50,058 nt of DNA, taken from positions 75,341 to 125,398 of the forward strand of contig PLWQ01000019.1 of NCBI GenBank assembly GCA_003165595.1, in the 5' to 3' direction. This DNA comes from Fibrobacterota bacterium (GTDB taxonomy: Bacteria > Fibrobacterota > Chitinivibrionia > Chitinivibrionales > FEN-1185). The position numbers and the translations under genes were made by a program. The notes under the pieces are model-generated. The model had not been told where the DNA came from. It made no database searches and saw nothing but the letters and a program-made list of their open reading frames with translations. Positions 1 through 8,105 of the stretch are shown piece by piece; positions within the stretch are counted from its first letter, which is position 1; each line of letters begins with the position of its first letter.

Positions 1-2
1 CC

Positions 3-887
3 GAATGGAAGAGGACGCGATGCGCGCTCGTGTTCAACTCGGGCTATGTGGCGAATCTCGGCATGATCGGGGCGCTGTGCACGCGGCAAACCGAGGTGTT
101 CTGCGACAGGCTCAATCATGCGTCAATTGTGGACGGAATCAGGCTGGCGGGAGCGACGCTGACGCGCTACCGTCATTGCGACATGTTTGACCTCAAGACA
201 CGGCTTGCGGCTTCCGCGAAAACGGAACGGCTCATTGTGACCGACTCGGTGTTCAGCATGGACGGCGACATTGCTCCGCTAGCCGATATCTGCGAGCTTG
301 CACGGCGTTTTCGCTGCATGGTGATGGTCGATGAAGCGCATGCAACCGGGGTTTTTGGGGGAACGCTATCCGGTCTGGTCGAGGAATGCGGAGTCGAGTC
401 CGGGGTCGACGTGGTAATGGGAACGCTTTCCAAGGCAGTTGCGGGGCTGGGCGGTTTTTTTGCCGGTAGCACCGCGCTCAGAGACTGTTTTGTCAACAAG
501 GCGCGCAGCCTCATTTATTCTACCGGCCTGCCGCAGTCGGTTCTGGCGCACGACCTCGCGGCAATCCGCCATATTCGAAGACATCCCGAAGCGGGAAGGA
601 TGCTGTTGGCCAAAGCGCGGAGGATGCGTGAAACAATCCGTTCCCTCGGCTTCGACACGCTCAATACCTCAACGCAAATCATCCCGTGCCTTGTAAAAAG
701 CGACAGCGAAGCCGTCGAGCTTTCCGCCTTCCTGCTGTCGCGTGGAATCAAGGCGCCGGCCATCCGGCCCCCAACGGTTCCCGTCGGGACATCGCGAATC
801 CGGTTCTCCTTGTGCAGCGGGCACACCGAGGGAGATATCGCGCTTGTCACGGATGCGTTGACCGATTGGAAGAGATCTCATGGCTGA
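3..887 (+). CDS. bioF: 8-amino-7-oxononanoate synthase, 5'-truncated by window edge
   Basis: PLP enzyme that condenses pimeloyl-ACP (or -CoA) with L-alanine to give 8-amino-7-oxononanoate (KAPA), the first step of biotin ring assembly, in the cytosol. The reading frame is open from base 3, so the N-terminal part lies outside the window. Visible marks are the SGYVAN segment, the cofactor-binding VDEAHATG motif with the following G-rich turn, and the GTLSKAV segment whose lysine should form the Schiff base with PLP. Glycine C-acetyltransferase and other alpha-oxoamine synthases share this fold. The overlapping BioH-like gene and nearby bioB favour BioF. The stop overlaps the next start by 8 bases, so the two are probably translationally coupled. 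Confidence 0.9.
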   Translation, partial: EWKRTRCALVFNSGYVANLGMIGALCTRQTEVFCDRLNHASIVDGIRLAGATLTRYRHCDMFDLKTRLAASAKTERLIVTDSVFSMDGDIAPLADICELARRFRCMVMVDEAHATGVFGGTLSGLVEECGVESGVDVVMGTLSKAVAGLGGFFAGSTALRDCFVNKARSLIYSTGLPQSVLAHDLAAIRHIRRHPEAGRMLLAKARRMRETIRSLGFDTLNTSTQIIPCLVKSDSEAVELSAFLLSRGIKAPAIRPPTVPVGTSRIRFSLCSGHTEGDIALVTDALTDWKRSHG

Positions 888-1581
888 CAAGTGGCTCGTG
901 TTCGGCGGTTGGGGCATGGACGCGGGACTGCTTCGTCCGCTCTTTGGCGACAGCAGCATATATGTTGACGTGAATCCCTTGATGCCGTCGCTGCTCAACG
1001 GTGCAACGCTGCGGCCCGACTGGGGATGCATCGTTGAACGCGAATATGCACGGGAGTTCAAGGCAACGGGCCGAATCGCCGGCTGGTCGACAGGCGCGAT
1101 CGTGGCCTGTTCGCTGGCGAAGCGGGTTCGGACAAGCAAAATGGTCTTGCTGTCTGCCACACCGTCGTTTTGCAGGCGGGAAGGCTTCAGGTTCGGGTGG
1201 AAGCCGGGCGTATTAGTTGCTATGCGCGAACGGCTCGCCGTACCGCACAATACGGTGCTGGGCGATTTCGTGGCCGCGGCGGGCCTGCCGCCCGACTATG
1301 CGGGCCGCGCAGTGTACAGCGCGGATACGCTCATTGCAGGACTTGTTTTCCTCGAACAAGCATGCCTTCTCAACATTGCTTCGACGGTGAGCTGCCCGTC
1401 CTTCGTACTTCACGGTAACAGGGACGAAATCGTTCCGCACCAGGCTGGAGCAGCCTTGGCGCGCTCGATGGGCGCGCAGTTCCGGCTGGTTGACGGCGGA
1501 CATGCGTTTTTCGCCGGGTGGGGACGGGGCAAAATCGACCGCTTGCTGGATGACTCTCTACGAGGACGCTATGTTCTGTAA
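880..1581 (+). CDS. bioH: BioH-like alpha/beta hydrolase (pimeloyl-ACP methyl ester esterase candidate)
   Basis: A 233-residue alpha/beta hydrolase. The nucleophile elbow GWSTG puts serine at 70; HGNRDE gives an acid at Asp182 and GGHAFF gives His208, so the triad is complete. BioH-type esterases release the methyl group from pimeloyl-ACP methyl ester at the end of pimelate synthesis. That role is inferred from the 8-base overlap with bioF and from bioB downstream, since the fold alone does not define the substrate. No signal peptide is seen, so it is probably cytosolic. Replaceable pimelate-esterase families (BioG, BioJ, BioK, BioV) are alternatives, and the gene symbol is tentative. Confidence 0.7.
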   Translation: MADKWLVFGGWGMDAGLLRPLFGDSSIYVDVNPLMPSLLNGATLRPDWGCIVEREYAREFKATGRIAGWSTGAIVACSLAKRVRTSKMVLLSATPSFCRREGFRFGWKPGVLVAMRERLAVPHNTVLGDFVAAAGLPPDYAGRAVYSADTLIAGLVFLEQACLLNIASTVSCPSFVLHGNRDEIVPHQAGAALARSMGAQFRLVDGGHAFFAGWGRGKIDRLLDDSLRGRYVL

Positions 1582-1754
1582 ACGAAATTTCCCGGGAAAG
1601 ACTCGGTACATTTCAGAAACGGGTATCATTTTATTGTTGTAAAAAGCTCCCCGCCAGTTTATAATTTTACTTTGCACTTGCAAGCACCCCCCTCACAAGT
1701 GCGATCCGACAACCGTCACAAGTGTCAGGACCGCCATGCCGATTTCCCACGGTC

Positions 1755-1788
1755 GAGTGAAGAACCCCGCAGCAAGCTGCGGGGCATC
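1755..1788 (+). repeat. REP-like palindrome, GTRAAGAACC family, copy 1
   Basis: GAGTGAAGAACC leads into the inverted repeat CCCCGCAGC-AA-GCTGCGGGG at 1765-1784, followed by CATC. The 5' flank GTGAAGAACC and the position of the stem match copies near 41348 (+ strand) and 45730 (- strand), where the flank is GTAAAGAACC. Stem sequence differs while stem structure is kept, as expected of REP/RAYT-type elements. No transposase of that type is in the window. Confidence 0.65.
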
Positions 1789-1829
1789 TTCCATCGCTAA
1801 GGAAGAAGACAATTGTAGTCGTTTGCCAG

Positions 1830-1849
1830 CCCCGAAGCTTGCTTCGGGG
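1830..1849. repeat. 20-bp palindrome CCCCGAAGC-TT-GCTTCGGGG
   Basis: Perfect 9-bp inverted repeat with a 2-base centre, 45 bases after the previous palindrome and similar in form (CCCC...GGGG arms). The two together could act as a transcription stop after the biotin genes or as a REP doublet. There is no T-run after it, so a classical intrinsic terminator is unlikely. Confidence 0.6.
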
Positions 1850-1903
1850 ACCGCGATTACGACCGGATGTACACCTCGGAGAGCAGCCTGTAATGCGCAA
1901 ACT

Positions 1904-4345
1904 TTGGGATTCAACCGGTTTCTCGTTGCCGCTCTCGTGATCGGATGCGCGTTGCCGATAGCAGGAGCGCAGCAGGCTTTTTCTGTAGGGTCCTCGCGCA
2001 ATGCATGTCCGGTCAACGCGGCGGCTCGATTCTACTGCGACAAGACGCGGTCGAAATCCCCGCACGAGATTGTTTCCCCTTCTTTTGCCGATTCATTTGG
2101 CGTCACGACTTCCGGTACTCCCAATTTCGGGTTCTCGCGGTCTGTGTATTGGGCACGCCTGGTTCTGCGCGACAGCTCCGTGCAGGGCGACAGGTGGGTC
2201 CTTGAAACCGGGGTCCCCTGCATTCACAAAGTAGACTGTTTCTGGGTGGCCGACACGGGAATCGTGATGCAGCGATCCGGATTTTTGCGCCGCGGACCGC
2301 AACGCGCTCTGCAATTTTTGTATCCGTGCTTTACACTTCCGTCCGTCCCGAACGGAGAACTGACGGTCTATCTCAGGTACGAAAGCGAAACGCCGCTTAT
2401 GCTGCCGCTCACCTTGTACCGGGAAAGCGCGTATGCCAAGCACGACCGGGCGGTACAAACCGTGCTTGCGGTCTACTTCGGTGCACTCTTCATCATGGCA
2501 CTGTACCACCTCATTGTGTTTGCGTTCCTGCGCGACGCGAGTTTCGTCTACTACGCGCTGTTCATCGTCCTGTTTGCGGCGGGGCAAATGACGTCGGTGT
2601 ACGGCTTCCTGGTGGGACAGGATTCGTCGCGATTCGCTCGGACGGCGTTTCCGTATTTGCACATTATCAACTTCGGCGCGTGCGCTGTGGCGCTGCTCTT
2701 TGCACGCGCCCTTCTCGACACGCGCAGGTTGGCGCCTCGGACAAATTTGGCTCTTGTGGCGGTTGCCGCAATCTGCGCGGGAATAGGAGCCGCGTCTCCG
2801 GCGCTGGGGTTTATTGCCTCCGAACAAATCCTGGTGATTATGAATTTGGCAGTATCTGCGGTCATGACTGCTGCGGCGGTTTTGGTGCTCAGAAGAAAAT
2901 ACAGCCCTGGATTGTATTTCCTGTGGGGAGTGGGCGTGCTGGTCTTCGGTATTGTCCTCTACAATCTTATGTATGGTTTCAACCTGTTTCCCTTTAGTTT
3001 TGTCGTATACTTTATTCCGAATATCTGTTTCGTCTTCACGATTCTCCTTTTCTCGGTGGGTATTGCGCAGCGTATTCTCACGATCCAGCTCGAAAGGAAT
3101 TCGGCGTATTCCGAAGCCGTCCATAATCTTGAACAGATATTGCAGTATAAAGAGGAAAAGGCAAAACTCGAAGAAGAACTTTCGCATGCCCGCACGATGG
3201 AGGCTATAGGCCACCTTGTAAGCGGCGTCTGCCACGACCTCAAGAACCTTCTTACGCCGCTTTTCGGCTACGCCGACCTTATACGGATGAAAGCCGCCGA
3301 CAATCCCCAAATCAAGCAGCATGCCGACGGGCTGTACGCGGCCGCCGACAAAACGCGGGAATTGGTGATGAAGCTGCTTGACTTTTCGAGAAAAAAGCCG
3401 AAGATGTCCGTGCCGGTCAAGATGGACGGCATCGTGAGCGATGTGACGTCGCTGTTGCGTCACGGCACGCGGCATGGCATAGCTGTGACGACCGCAACGC
3501 ACGTCGCCGATGCATGGGTCCTGGGTGATCCTTCGTCATTCCAGAATGCGCTCCTCAATCTCGGACTCAACGCGGTTGACGCAATGCCTGCGGGCGGAAC
3601 CGTGTCGTTTGAGGTGAGGGGCGAAACGCTTGGCGGCGAAAATGATCTTCTCAGGAAGTTCAGCGCTCCGGCGGGCGACTACGTGGTGGTATCGGTGAGC
3701 GACACAGGTACGGGCATCCCGCCCGAGATCATGGGCAGAATCTTTGAGCCGTTCTTTACTACAAAGGGTGCGGGCAAAGGCACCGGGCTCGGACTCGCAA
3801 GCGTATACGGCTGCGTCAAGAGCCACTGCGGTTGCGTCACGGTAGCGAGCGAAATCGGCAAGGGGAGCACCTTTGCGTTGTATTTTCAAAAAGCGAAGCC
3901 CGGCCCGGGCGACACGGGGGCCGCAGCCGTTTCCCGGACGAAAGCCGCCGGTGGCACGGTGCTACTAATCAACGACGACGAAATGATGAAGGACATGATT
4001 ACCGAAGCACTCGTAGACATCGGGTATTTCGTGGTGCACGTGCGAGGCATTGACAAGGGAAATGAGTACTACCGGCGAAATGTTGATGCCGTCGACCTTG
4101 TGGTAATCGACGCAAAAGCGGAAAATGGCAATGCACTGTGCAGTTTTGAGGGACTCAAGAAAATTAACCCCGGCATTCGTGCCGTACTCATTACGGATGC
4201 GTCGGACCGGCGCGAATGCGACCAGCTTCTTGATCGCGGCGTTTCCGCTATTGTCAAGAAGCCTTTCGAACTTGACGCGTTTGTGAAAGCGGTGGCGCAG
4301 CCGGCCGCCGGGGACGCACCCAAAGAAAGGCCCGCAGATGCATAA
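1904..4345 (+). CDS. 7TMR-DISM hybrid sensor histidine kinase with C-terminal receiver
   Basis: Membrane sensor kinase of about 813 residues, counted from TTG 1904. Order of parts: signal peptide (1-24); periplasmic beta-rich region like 7TMR-DISMED2 (about 44-170); seven-helix 7TMR-DISM segment (about 184-392); coiled coil; HisKA with phospho-His444 in CHDLKNLL; HATPase with N box (NAVDAMP), DTGTGIP, FEPFFTTK and GKGTGLGL; receiver domain (about 685-799) with acidic pair NDDE, acceptor Asp736, Thr in LITDAS and Lys in VKKPF. The receiver lacks the usual MPxMDG turn. The start is uncertain: TTG 1904 sits just before the signal peptide but lacks a well-placed Shine-Dalgarno (SD) site. ATG 1893 has a GGAG upstream but lies in another frame. 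The stop overlaps the next gene by 8 bases, so the two may share a pathway. Ligand unknown. Confidence 0.85.
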   Translation: MGFNRFLVAALVIGCALPIAGAQQAFSVGSSRNACPVNAAARFYCDKTRSKSPHEIVSPSFADSFGVTTSGTPNFGFSRSVYWARLVLRDSSVQGDRWVLETGVPCIHKVDCFWVADTGIVMQRSGFLRRGPQRALQFLYPCFTLPSVPNGELTVYLRYESETPLMLPLTLYRESAYAKHDRAVQTVLAVYFGALFIMALYHLIVFAFLRDASFVYYALFIVLFAAGQMTSVYGFLVGQDSSRFARTAFPYLHIINFGACAVALLFARALLDTRRLAPRTNLALVAVAAICAGIGAASPALGFIASEQILVIMNLAVSAVMTAAAVLVLRRKYSPGLYFLWGVGVLVFGIVLYNLMYGFNLFPFSFVVYFIPNICFVFTILLFSVGIAQRILTIQLERNSAYSEAVHNLEQILQYKEEKAKLEEELSHARTMEAIGHLVSGVCHDLKNLLTPLFGYADLIRMKAADNPQIKQHADGLYAAADKTRELVMKLLDFSRKKPKMSVPVKMDGIVSDVTSLLRHGTRHGIAVTTATHVADAWVLGDPSSFQNALLNLGLNAVDAMPAGGTVSFEVRGETLGGENDLLRKFSAPAGDYVVVSVSDTGTGIPPEIMGRIFEPFFTTKGAGKGTGLGLASVYGCVKSHCGCVTVASEIGKGSTFALYFQKAKPGPGDTGAAAVSRTKAAGGTVLLINDDEMMKDMITEALVDIGYFVVHVRGIDKGNEYYRRNVDAVDLVVIDAKAENGNALCSFEGLKKINPGIRAVLITDASDRRECDQLLDRGVSAIVKKPFELDAFVKAVAQPAAGDAPKERPADA

Positions 4346-5783
4346 ACTGGCCGCGCTCGGCGATTCTCTCACCATGGGATTTTCGTCGGGCGCCATTTAC
4401 AAGACGCAATACTCCTATCCCGCCATGATTGCGCGTGCCCTGGGTGCGCAGGATTCCTTCCGCGCGCCGGCGTTCGACATCGACAAAGGTTCTACCGGCG
4501 GTTTTCCGCTCAACCTTGAGACCCTTCTCAGGATGCTGCAGAAGGATTATCCGCACGGCATTAGTCCGGTGCGGTTTGTGGGGTCGTTGTGGACTATTAA
4601 CTGGTTCATGCATTCGGTGGAAAAGTTCTGGGAACGAGGGCATTGGTTCCACGCCGAGGCGCAACCGTTCAACAATCTGGCCGTGCTCAGCTACACGGTG
4701 CAGGAGGCATATCGTCTTTCGGCAGATATTTGCGCCAAAGAGATTGCTCACCCCAAGAACCAGTTCTTTTTGTTTGATCAGGTGCCGGAATTCCCCCTGT
4801 ATCGGGCGGCGCTCGCAACGCTCGCCTCGAAGCAGAGTCGGGTTACCGCGCTTTCGCGACTGGAACAGCTCTGCGCCGACGGGGGAGTCGAGAATCTGAT
4901 TGTGGCGATCGGGGCCAACAACTGCCTCGGCGCGATTATCGACCTGTCGATAAAATTCTCCGAAGAGGCCGATCTGTATCGTCAGCCGCACGAGCGGAAA
5001 TGCAATCTGTGGCTGCCCCGGCATTTTGAAGCCTGCATCGTCGAGCTCGCACGACGCATCCGGTCGCTCTCCGTGAAGAATGTTTTTGTCTCGACCGTGC
5101 CCCACGTTACCATCCCTCCCGTGACGCGCGGCACGCCGCCCCAGCATACGCACAAGTATTACGAGTATTACACGCGGCCGTGGATATGGGACCGTACGTT
5201 CGATGGCGATATCCACCCGCACCTGACCGGAAACGACATGATGCTCCTGGACGAATTCGTGGATTATTACAACGAATCGATACGCGGTGTAGCGCGGGAC
5301 AACGGCTGGCACGTCGTTGACTTCTGCGCCTTTCTCGACAGTCTGGCGTATCGCAGGCTGCACGGCGCGGTGTCGTATCGCTGGCCTTCCGGGGCGCTGG
5401 CGGCGCTCGCCAAAGACGGACGGGCGTCGTATCTGGTGCGGGGCAACGCCGCCACGCTGGATACCCGGTACATTGAACTTGACAAAGAGGAAAAGATAAG
5501 GCGCGGTGGTCTGTTTGGCCTCGACGGCGTGCATCCCACCACCATCATGTACGGACTTGTCGCCGACGTATTCCTCGACAAAATGAAGGAACAATCGGTC
5601 ACCCGGGTCGACGGCTCCGCACCGGCCATGGACTGGGACTACGCCGTATCGAACGACTCGCTGATCACCTCTCCGCCGCCAATGCTTAAAGACCTGCGGA
5701 AGGTGCTCTCACTGCTTTCGGGCAGGGTGTACGGTAAGATCCTGTTCTCCGTACTCGAAAAGTTGAGAGGCAATGTCAGTTGA
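4338..5783 (+). CDS. SGNH/GDSL-family hydrolase
   Basis: A 481-residue hydrolase with the SGNH blocks in order: GDSL with nucleophile Ser10 right at the N-terminus, GANN at 192-195 (block III Asn), and DGVHP at 396-400 supplying the Asp-His pair. Such enzymes are esterases or lipases, or act on acylated polysaccharides; the substrate cannot be read from the sequence. It is longer than the usual 200-250 residues, with an insertion of about 180 residues between blocks I and III. No export signal is visible. The start overlaps the kinase stop by 8 bases, implying co-translation with the sensor. Confidence 0.75.
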   Translation: MHKLAALGDSLTMGFSSGAIYKTQYSYPAMIARALGAQDSFRAPAFDIDKGSTGGFPLNLETLLRMLQKDYPHGISPVRFVGSLWTINWFMHSVEKFWERGHWFHAEAQPFNNLAVLSYTVQEAYRLSADICAKEIAHPKNQFFLFDQVPEFPLYRAALATLASKQSRVTALSRLEQLCADGGVENLIVAIGANNCLGAIIDLSIKFSEEADLYRQPHERKCNLWLPRHFEACIVELARRIRSLSVKNVFVSTVPHVTIPPVTRGTPPQHTHKYYEYYTRPWIWDRTFDGDIHPHLTGNDMMLLDEFVDYYNESIRGVARDNGWHVVDFCAFLDSLAYRRLHGAVSYRWPSGALAALAKDGRASYLVRGNAATLDTRYIELDKEEKIRRGGLFGLDGVHPTTIMYGLVADVFLDKMKEQSVTRVDGSAPAMDWDYAVSNDSLITSPPPMLKDLRKVLSLLSGRVYGKILFSVLEKLRGNVS

Positions 5784-5869
5784 AAGTTCGAACAGCGCCG
5801 GGGCGCGGGTGCGGCCAAATTCTCTGCGTTTGACAAACCCTTTTCCCCCAGCTATTTTTTCCGCACTCT

Positions 5870-6841
5870 ATGAATCCCTTCGAAAAAGCGCAGCGCCTGT
5901 ATCGGACCTCTCTGGATAACGCCATAACATCCGACGACCTCGATGCCATTGTCGCCTGGCCCGCGAGCGAAATTTCGCTTCTCTTCGCCTGCGCCGACCT
6001 TGTGCGGCGGGCGCATTTCGAGAACGTGGTAGATCCATGCGCTCTCATGAACATCAAGTCGGGAAACTGCAGCGAGGACTGCGCATACTGCAGCCAGTCG
6101 TCACACAACAAGGCGGATGTGGCGGTTCGCGATCTTGCCGGCACGGCCGAAATAGTCGCGGGCAACGCCGCCGCCGCGGAAAAGAACCTCGCCTTTTGTG
6201 TTGTGTCAAGCGGCAGGCGCGTTTCGCCGGCAGAGCTGCGGGAAGTTGCAGCGGCTCTTGGGCAATGCAAAGGAGAACTGCACGCATCGCTCGGCATTCT
6301 TTCGGAAGAAGAATTCCGCTTGCTCAAGGCGGCAGGCGTATCGTGCTACAACCACAACCTGGAAACCAGCAGACGGTATTATTCGTCAATCGTGTCGACG
6401 CACCGTTACGACGACCGCGTGAACACCGTGCGGGCGGCGAAGAAGGCTGGTTTGCGGGTGTGCTGCGGCGGGATATTCGGCATGGGGGAAACCTGGGACG
6501 ACCGGAAAGCCCTGTGCCTGGAGCTGCGGGAGCTTGACGTCGACACCATACCGATCAACTTCCTTATCCCCATTCCCGGCATCCGCCTCGAACCGCCCAG
6601 GGAATCACCCTTGGAATTTCTCAAGATCGTATCGATGTTCCGGCTCGCTCATCCGAAAAAGACCATCAAGGTTTGCGGCGGGAGGGAAAAGAACCTGGGT
6701 GCGATGCAGGCGCTCATTTTCTACGCCGGCGCCAACGGGTACATCTCGGGTGATTACCTTACCACAAAAGGCCGCGGCGTTGAGGCGGACGACGAGATGA
6801 TCGGCCGCCTTGGGTTGACAAAGAGGCATGTTGCCGCATAG
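5870..6841 (+). CDS. bioB: Biotin synthase (radical SAM)
   Basis: Converts dethiobiotin to biotin by radical sulfur insertion. The 323-residue length fits the family. The radical SAM [4Fe-4S] triad is Cys67-x3-Cys71-x2-Cys74 in the BioB-typical NCSEDCAYCSQS segment; YNHNLETS and the FGMGET glycine motif follow, as in BioB. The upstream gap from the GDSL gene is 86 bases. It sits in the same orientation as bioF and the bioH-like gene but is separated from them by the kinase/hydrolase pair. bioA and bioD are not in the window and may lie upstream. Confidence 0.95.
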   Translation: MNPFEKAQRLYRTSLDNAITSDDLDAIVAWPASEISLLFACADLVRRAHFENVVDPCALMNIKSGNCSEDCAYCSQSSHNKADVAVRDLAGTAEIVAGNAAAAEKNLAFCVVSSGRRVSPAELREVAAALGQCKGELHASLGILSEEEFRLLKAAGVSCYNHNLETSRRYYSSIVSTHRYDDRVNTVRAAKKAGLRVCCGGIFGMGETWDDRKALCLELRELDVDTIPINFLIPIPGIRLEPPRESPLEFLKIVSMFRLAHPKKTIKVCGGREKNLGAMQALIFYAGANGYISGDYLTTKGRGVEADDEMIGRLGLTKRHVAA

Positions 6842-6858
6842 GTCCCGATTCTTTGCCT

Positions 6859-6890
6859 TTAGGCCCCTTTGGTATTGCCTAAGTGTTTTG
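6859..6890 (+). terminator. Possible weak terminator after bioB
   Basis: TTAGGC at 6859-6864 pairs with GCCTAA at 6877-6882, with CC/GG pairing possible inside, followed by a short T-run (GTGTTTT). Stem is short, so support is weak. Confidence 0.3.
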
Positions 6891-7022
6891 CCGGGCATAT
6901 TTTAAGGCCATCGCGTGAGGCGACCTCGATCAGGACGCGTGCGGTTCCAATCGCCGCCCAAAATCCTTCTTTCGTACGGGGAATCACGTACACAATCCCA
7001 AATCGTGCAAAAGGCGACCACA

Positions 7023-7895
7023 ATGGAAACTCTTCGCGACGACGACTCCGTGCTGGAAACACCCTCGGCAAAGCACAACCGCACGTTCACCACTTTCAAG
7101 CCGCAGCCGCACGAGTTTTCATCCGGGGCCGGCTCCAAAAAGAAACGCGGCGGCATATGGGCCGTGCTTGCCGGAATAGGAGTCGTTCTTTACAAACTCA
7201 AAGCCGTTATCGTCGCGCTCAAGTTCGGCAAGTTTGCGGCCACCATAATCTCGATGTTCGTGATGATATGGGTCTATGCCACGCAGTTCGGGTGGTGGTA
7301 CGCCGCGGGATTTGTGATTCTCATCGCCGTGCACGAAAGCGGTCACGTGCTAGCGGCGCGCGGCGCCGGGCTCAAGGTGTCCATGCCCATTTTCATTCCC
7401 TTTATAGGGGCCTTTATTTCAATGAAACAGCAGCCCACCAATGCCCGCACTGAGGCGATCGTTGCCGCGGGAGGGCCCGTGGTGGGCAGCATCGGCGCGT
7501 TTGCGTGCCTGGCGCTGGGGATCGCGCTCAATAGCCAATTATTTCTGGCACTTGCCTATACCGGCTGCCTTCTCAATCTCTTCAACCTTGTGCCCGTGCA
7601 TCCGCTTGACGGCGGGCGAATCGTGACCGCCATATCGCCCATGATGTGGATTGTGGGAATTCCGGTGCTGGCCTATGTGGCCATCCGGTATCCCAATCCG
7701 ATTGTGATCCTTTTTGTCATTCTCGGCGCCTTCCAGGCATTCAAGATGTGGCGTTCGCCCAACAAGGAATACTTCTCGGTCTCAAAGTCGACGCGAATCA
7801 CTTTTGCCGTGCTGTATTTCGGCTTGATGCTCACGCTGGGCGCGGTGATGTCGTGGATTCACACCTTGCGGACGGCGACGGCAAGCGGGATCTAG
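7023..7895 (+). CDS. Site-2-protease-like M50 metallopeptidase
   Basis: Polytopic membrane zinc protease of 290 residues. The catalytic HESGH is at 104-108, where HExxH binds zinc; the second site is the HPLDGGR segment with Asp196. Hydrophobic helices flank both. A basic cytosolic N-terminus of about 40 residues precedes the first helix. There is no PDZ domain, so it is a minimal S2P rather than RseP-like. ATG 7023 is chosen because AAAAGG lies 8 bases upstream; an in-frame GTG at 6915 would add 36 residues of poor character. The substrate is unknown; S2Ps usually cut anti-sigma factors, signal peptides or membrane-tethered regulators. Confidence 0.85.
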   Translation: METLRDDDSVLETPSAKHNRTFTTFKPQPHEFSSGAGSKKKRGGIWAVLAGIGVVLYKLKAVIVALKFGKFAATIISMFVMIWVYATQFGWWYAAGFVILIAVHESGHVLAARGAGLKVSMPIFIPFIGAFISMKQQPTNARTEAIVAAGGPVVGSIGAFACLALGIALNSQLFLALAYTGCLLNLFNLVPVHPLDGGRIVTAISPMMWIVGIPVLAYVAIRYPNPIVILFVILGAFQAFKMWRSPNKEYFSVSKSTRITFAVLYFGLMLTLGAVMSWIHTLRTATASGI

Positions 7896-8105
7896 AGTTA
7901 TGTCCCGGAAATGCCTGCACAAAAATCATTGCCGCGAAAGCGGGGCCGCGACTTCACCAGCATACAGCGCTCATGGAGCAGAGGCTCTTGCCAATCCAGC
8001 CGTTGGTTATCGCTGGATGCCCGTTTTCACGGGCATGACAGCAGCAGGATATAGTGAGGGAATTTAGGGGACAGCACACGATAATCCGCTTCGAGGTCCA
8101 TGATG
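7896..8105. other. Convergent intergenic region with paired hairpins
   Basis: Gap between the convergent M50 gene and the end of the heme operon. ATCCAGC at 7994-8000 pairs with GCTGGAT at 8012-8018, and ATGCCCGT at 8017-8024 pairs with ACGGGCAT at 8029-8036 around TTTC. On the other strand the second hairpin resembles the widespread GTCATxCCCG...CGGGxATCCAG dispersed repeats (dRS3/REP type). It could also stop transcription from both sides. Confidence 0.5.
7994..8038 (-). repeat. dRS3/REP-like hairpin element
   Basis: Two overlapping inverted repeats: a 7-bp stem with an 11-base loop and an 8-bp stem with a 4-base loop. Read on the minus strand it starts TGTCATGCCCGT and ends in ATCCAGC, the layout of common dispersed bacterial GTCAT...ATCCAG repeats. 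Only one clear copy is in the window. Confidence 0.5.

Larger units (their letters stand above)
1582..1903. other. Intergenic region with two strong palindromes
   Basis: A 322-base gap between the bioH-like gene and the sensor kinase. It holds a loop-free palindrome TTTCCCGGGAAA at 1588-1599 and two 20-bp near-perfect palindromes, annotated separately. An open frame in phase with the kinase runs back to 1736, but it reads straight through both palindromes and gives a composition unlike a protein N-terminus, so I leave it out of the gene. Confidence 0.7.

Noticed and set aside
1736-1903. N-terminal extension of the sensor kinase frame
   Set aside because: It reads through two perfect palindromes, has no ribosome site, and precedes a proper signal peptide.
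4254-5594. 446-codon frame on the minus strand opposite the GDSL hydrolase
   Set aside because: Shadow of the real gene caused by GC-biased third positions; no domain.
7925-8040. CRISPR-like array
   Set aside because: Inverted repeats occur once each; no regular direct repeat with spacers is seen here or elsewhere in the window.
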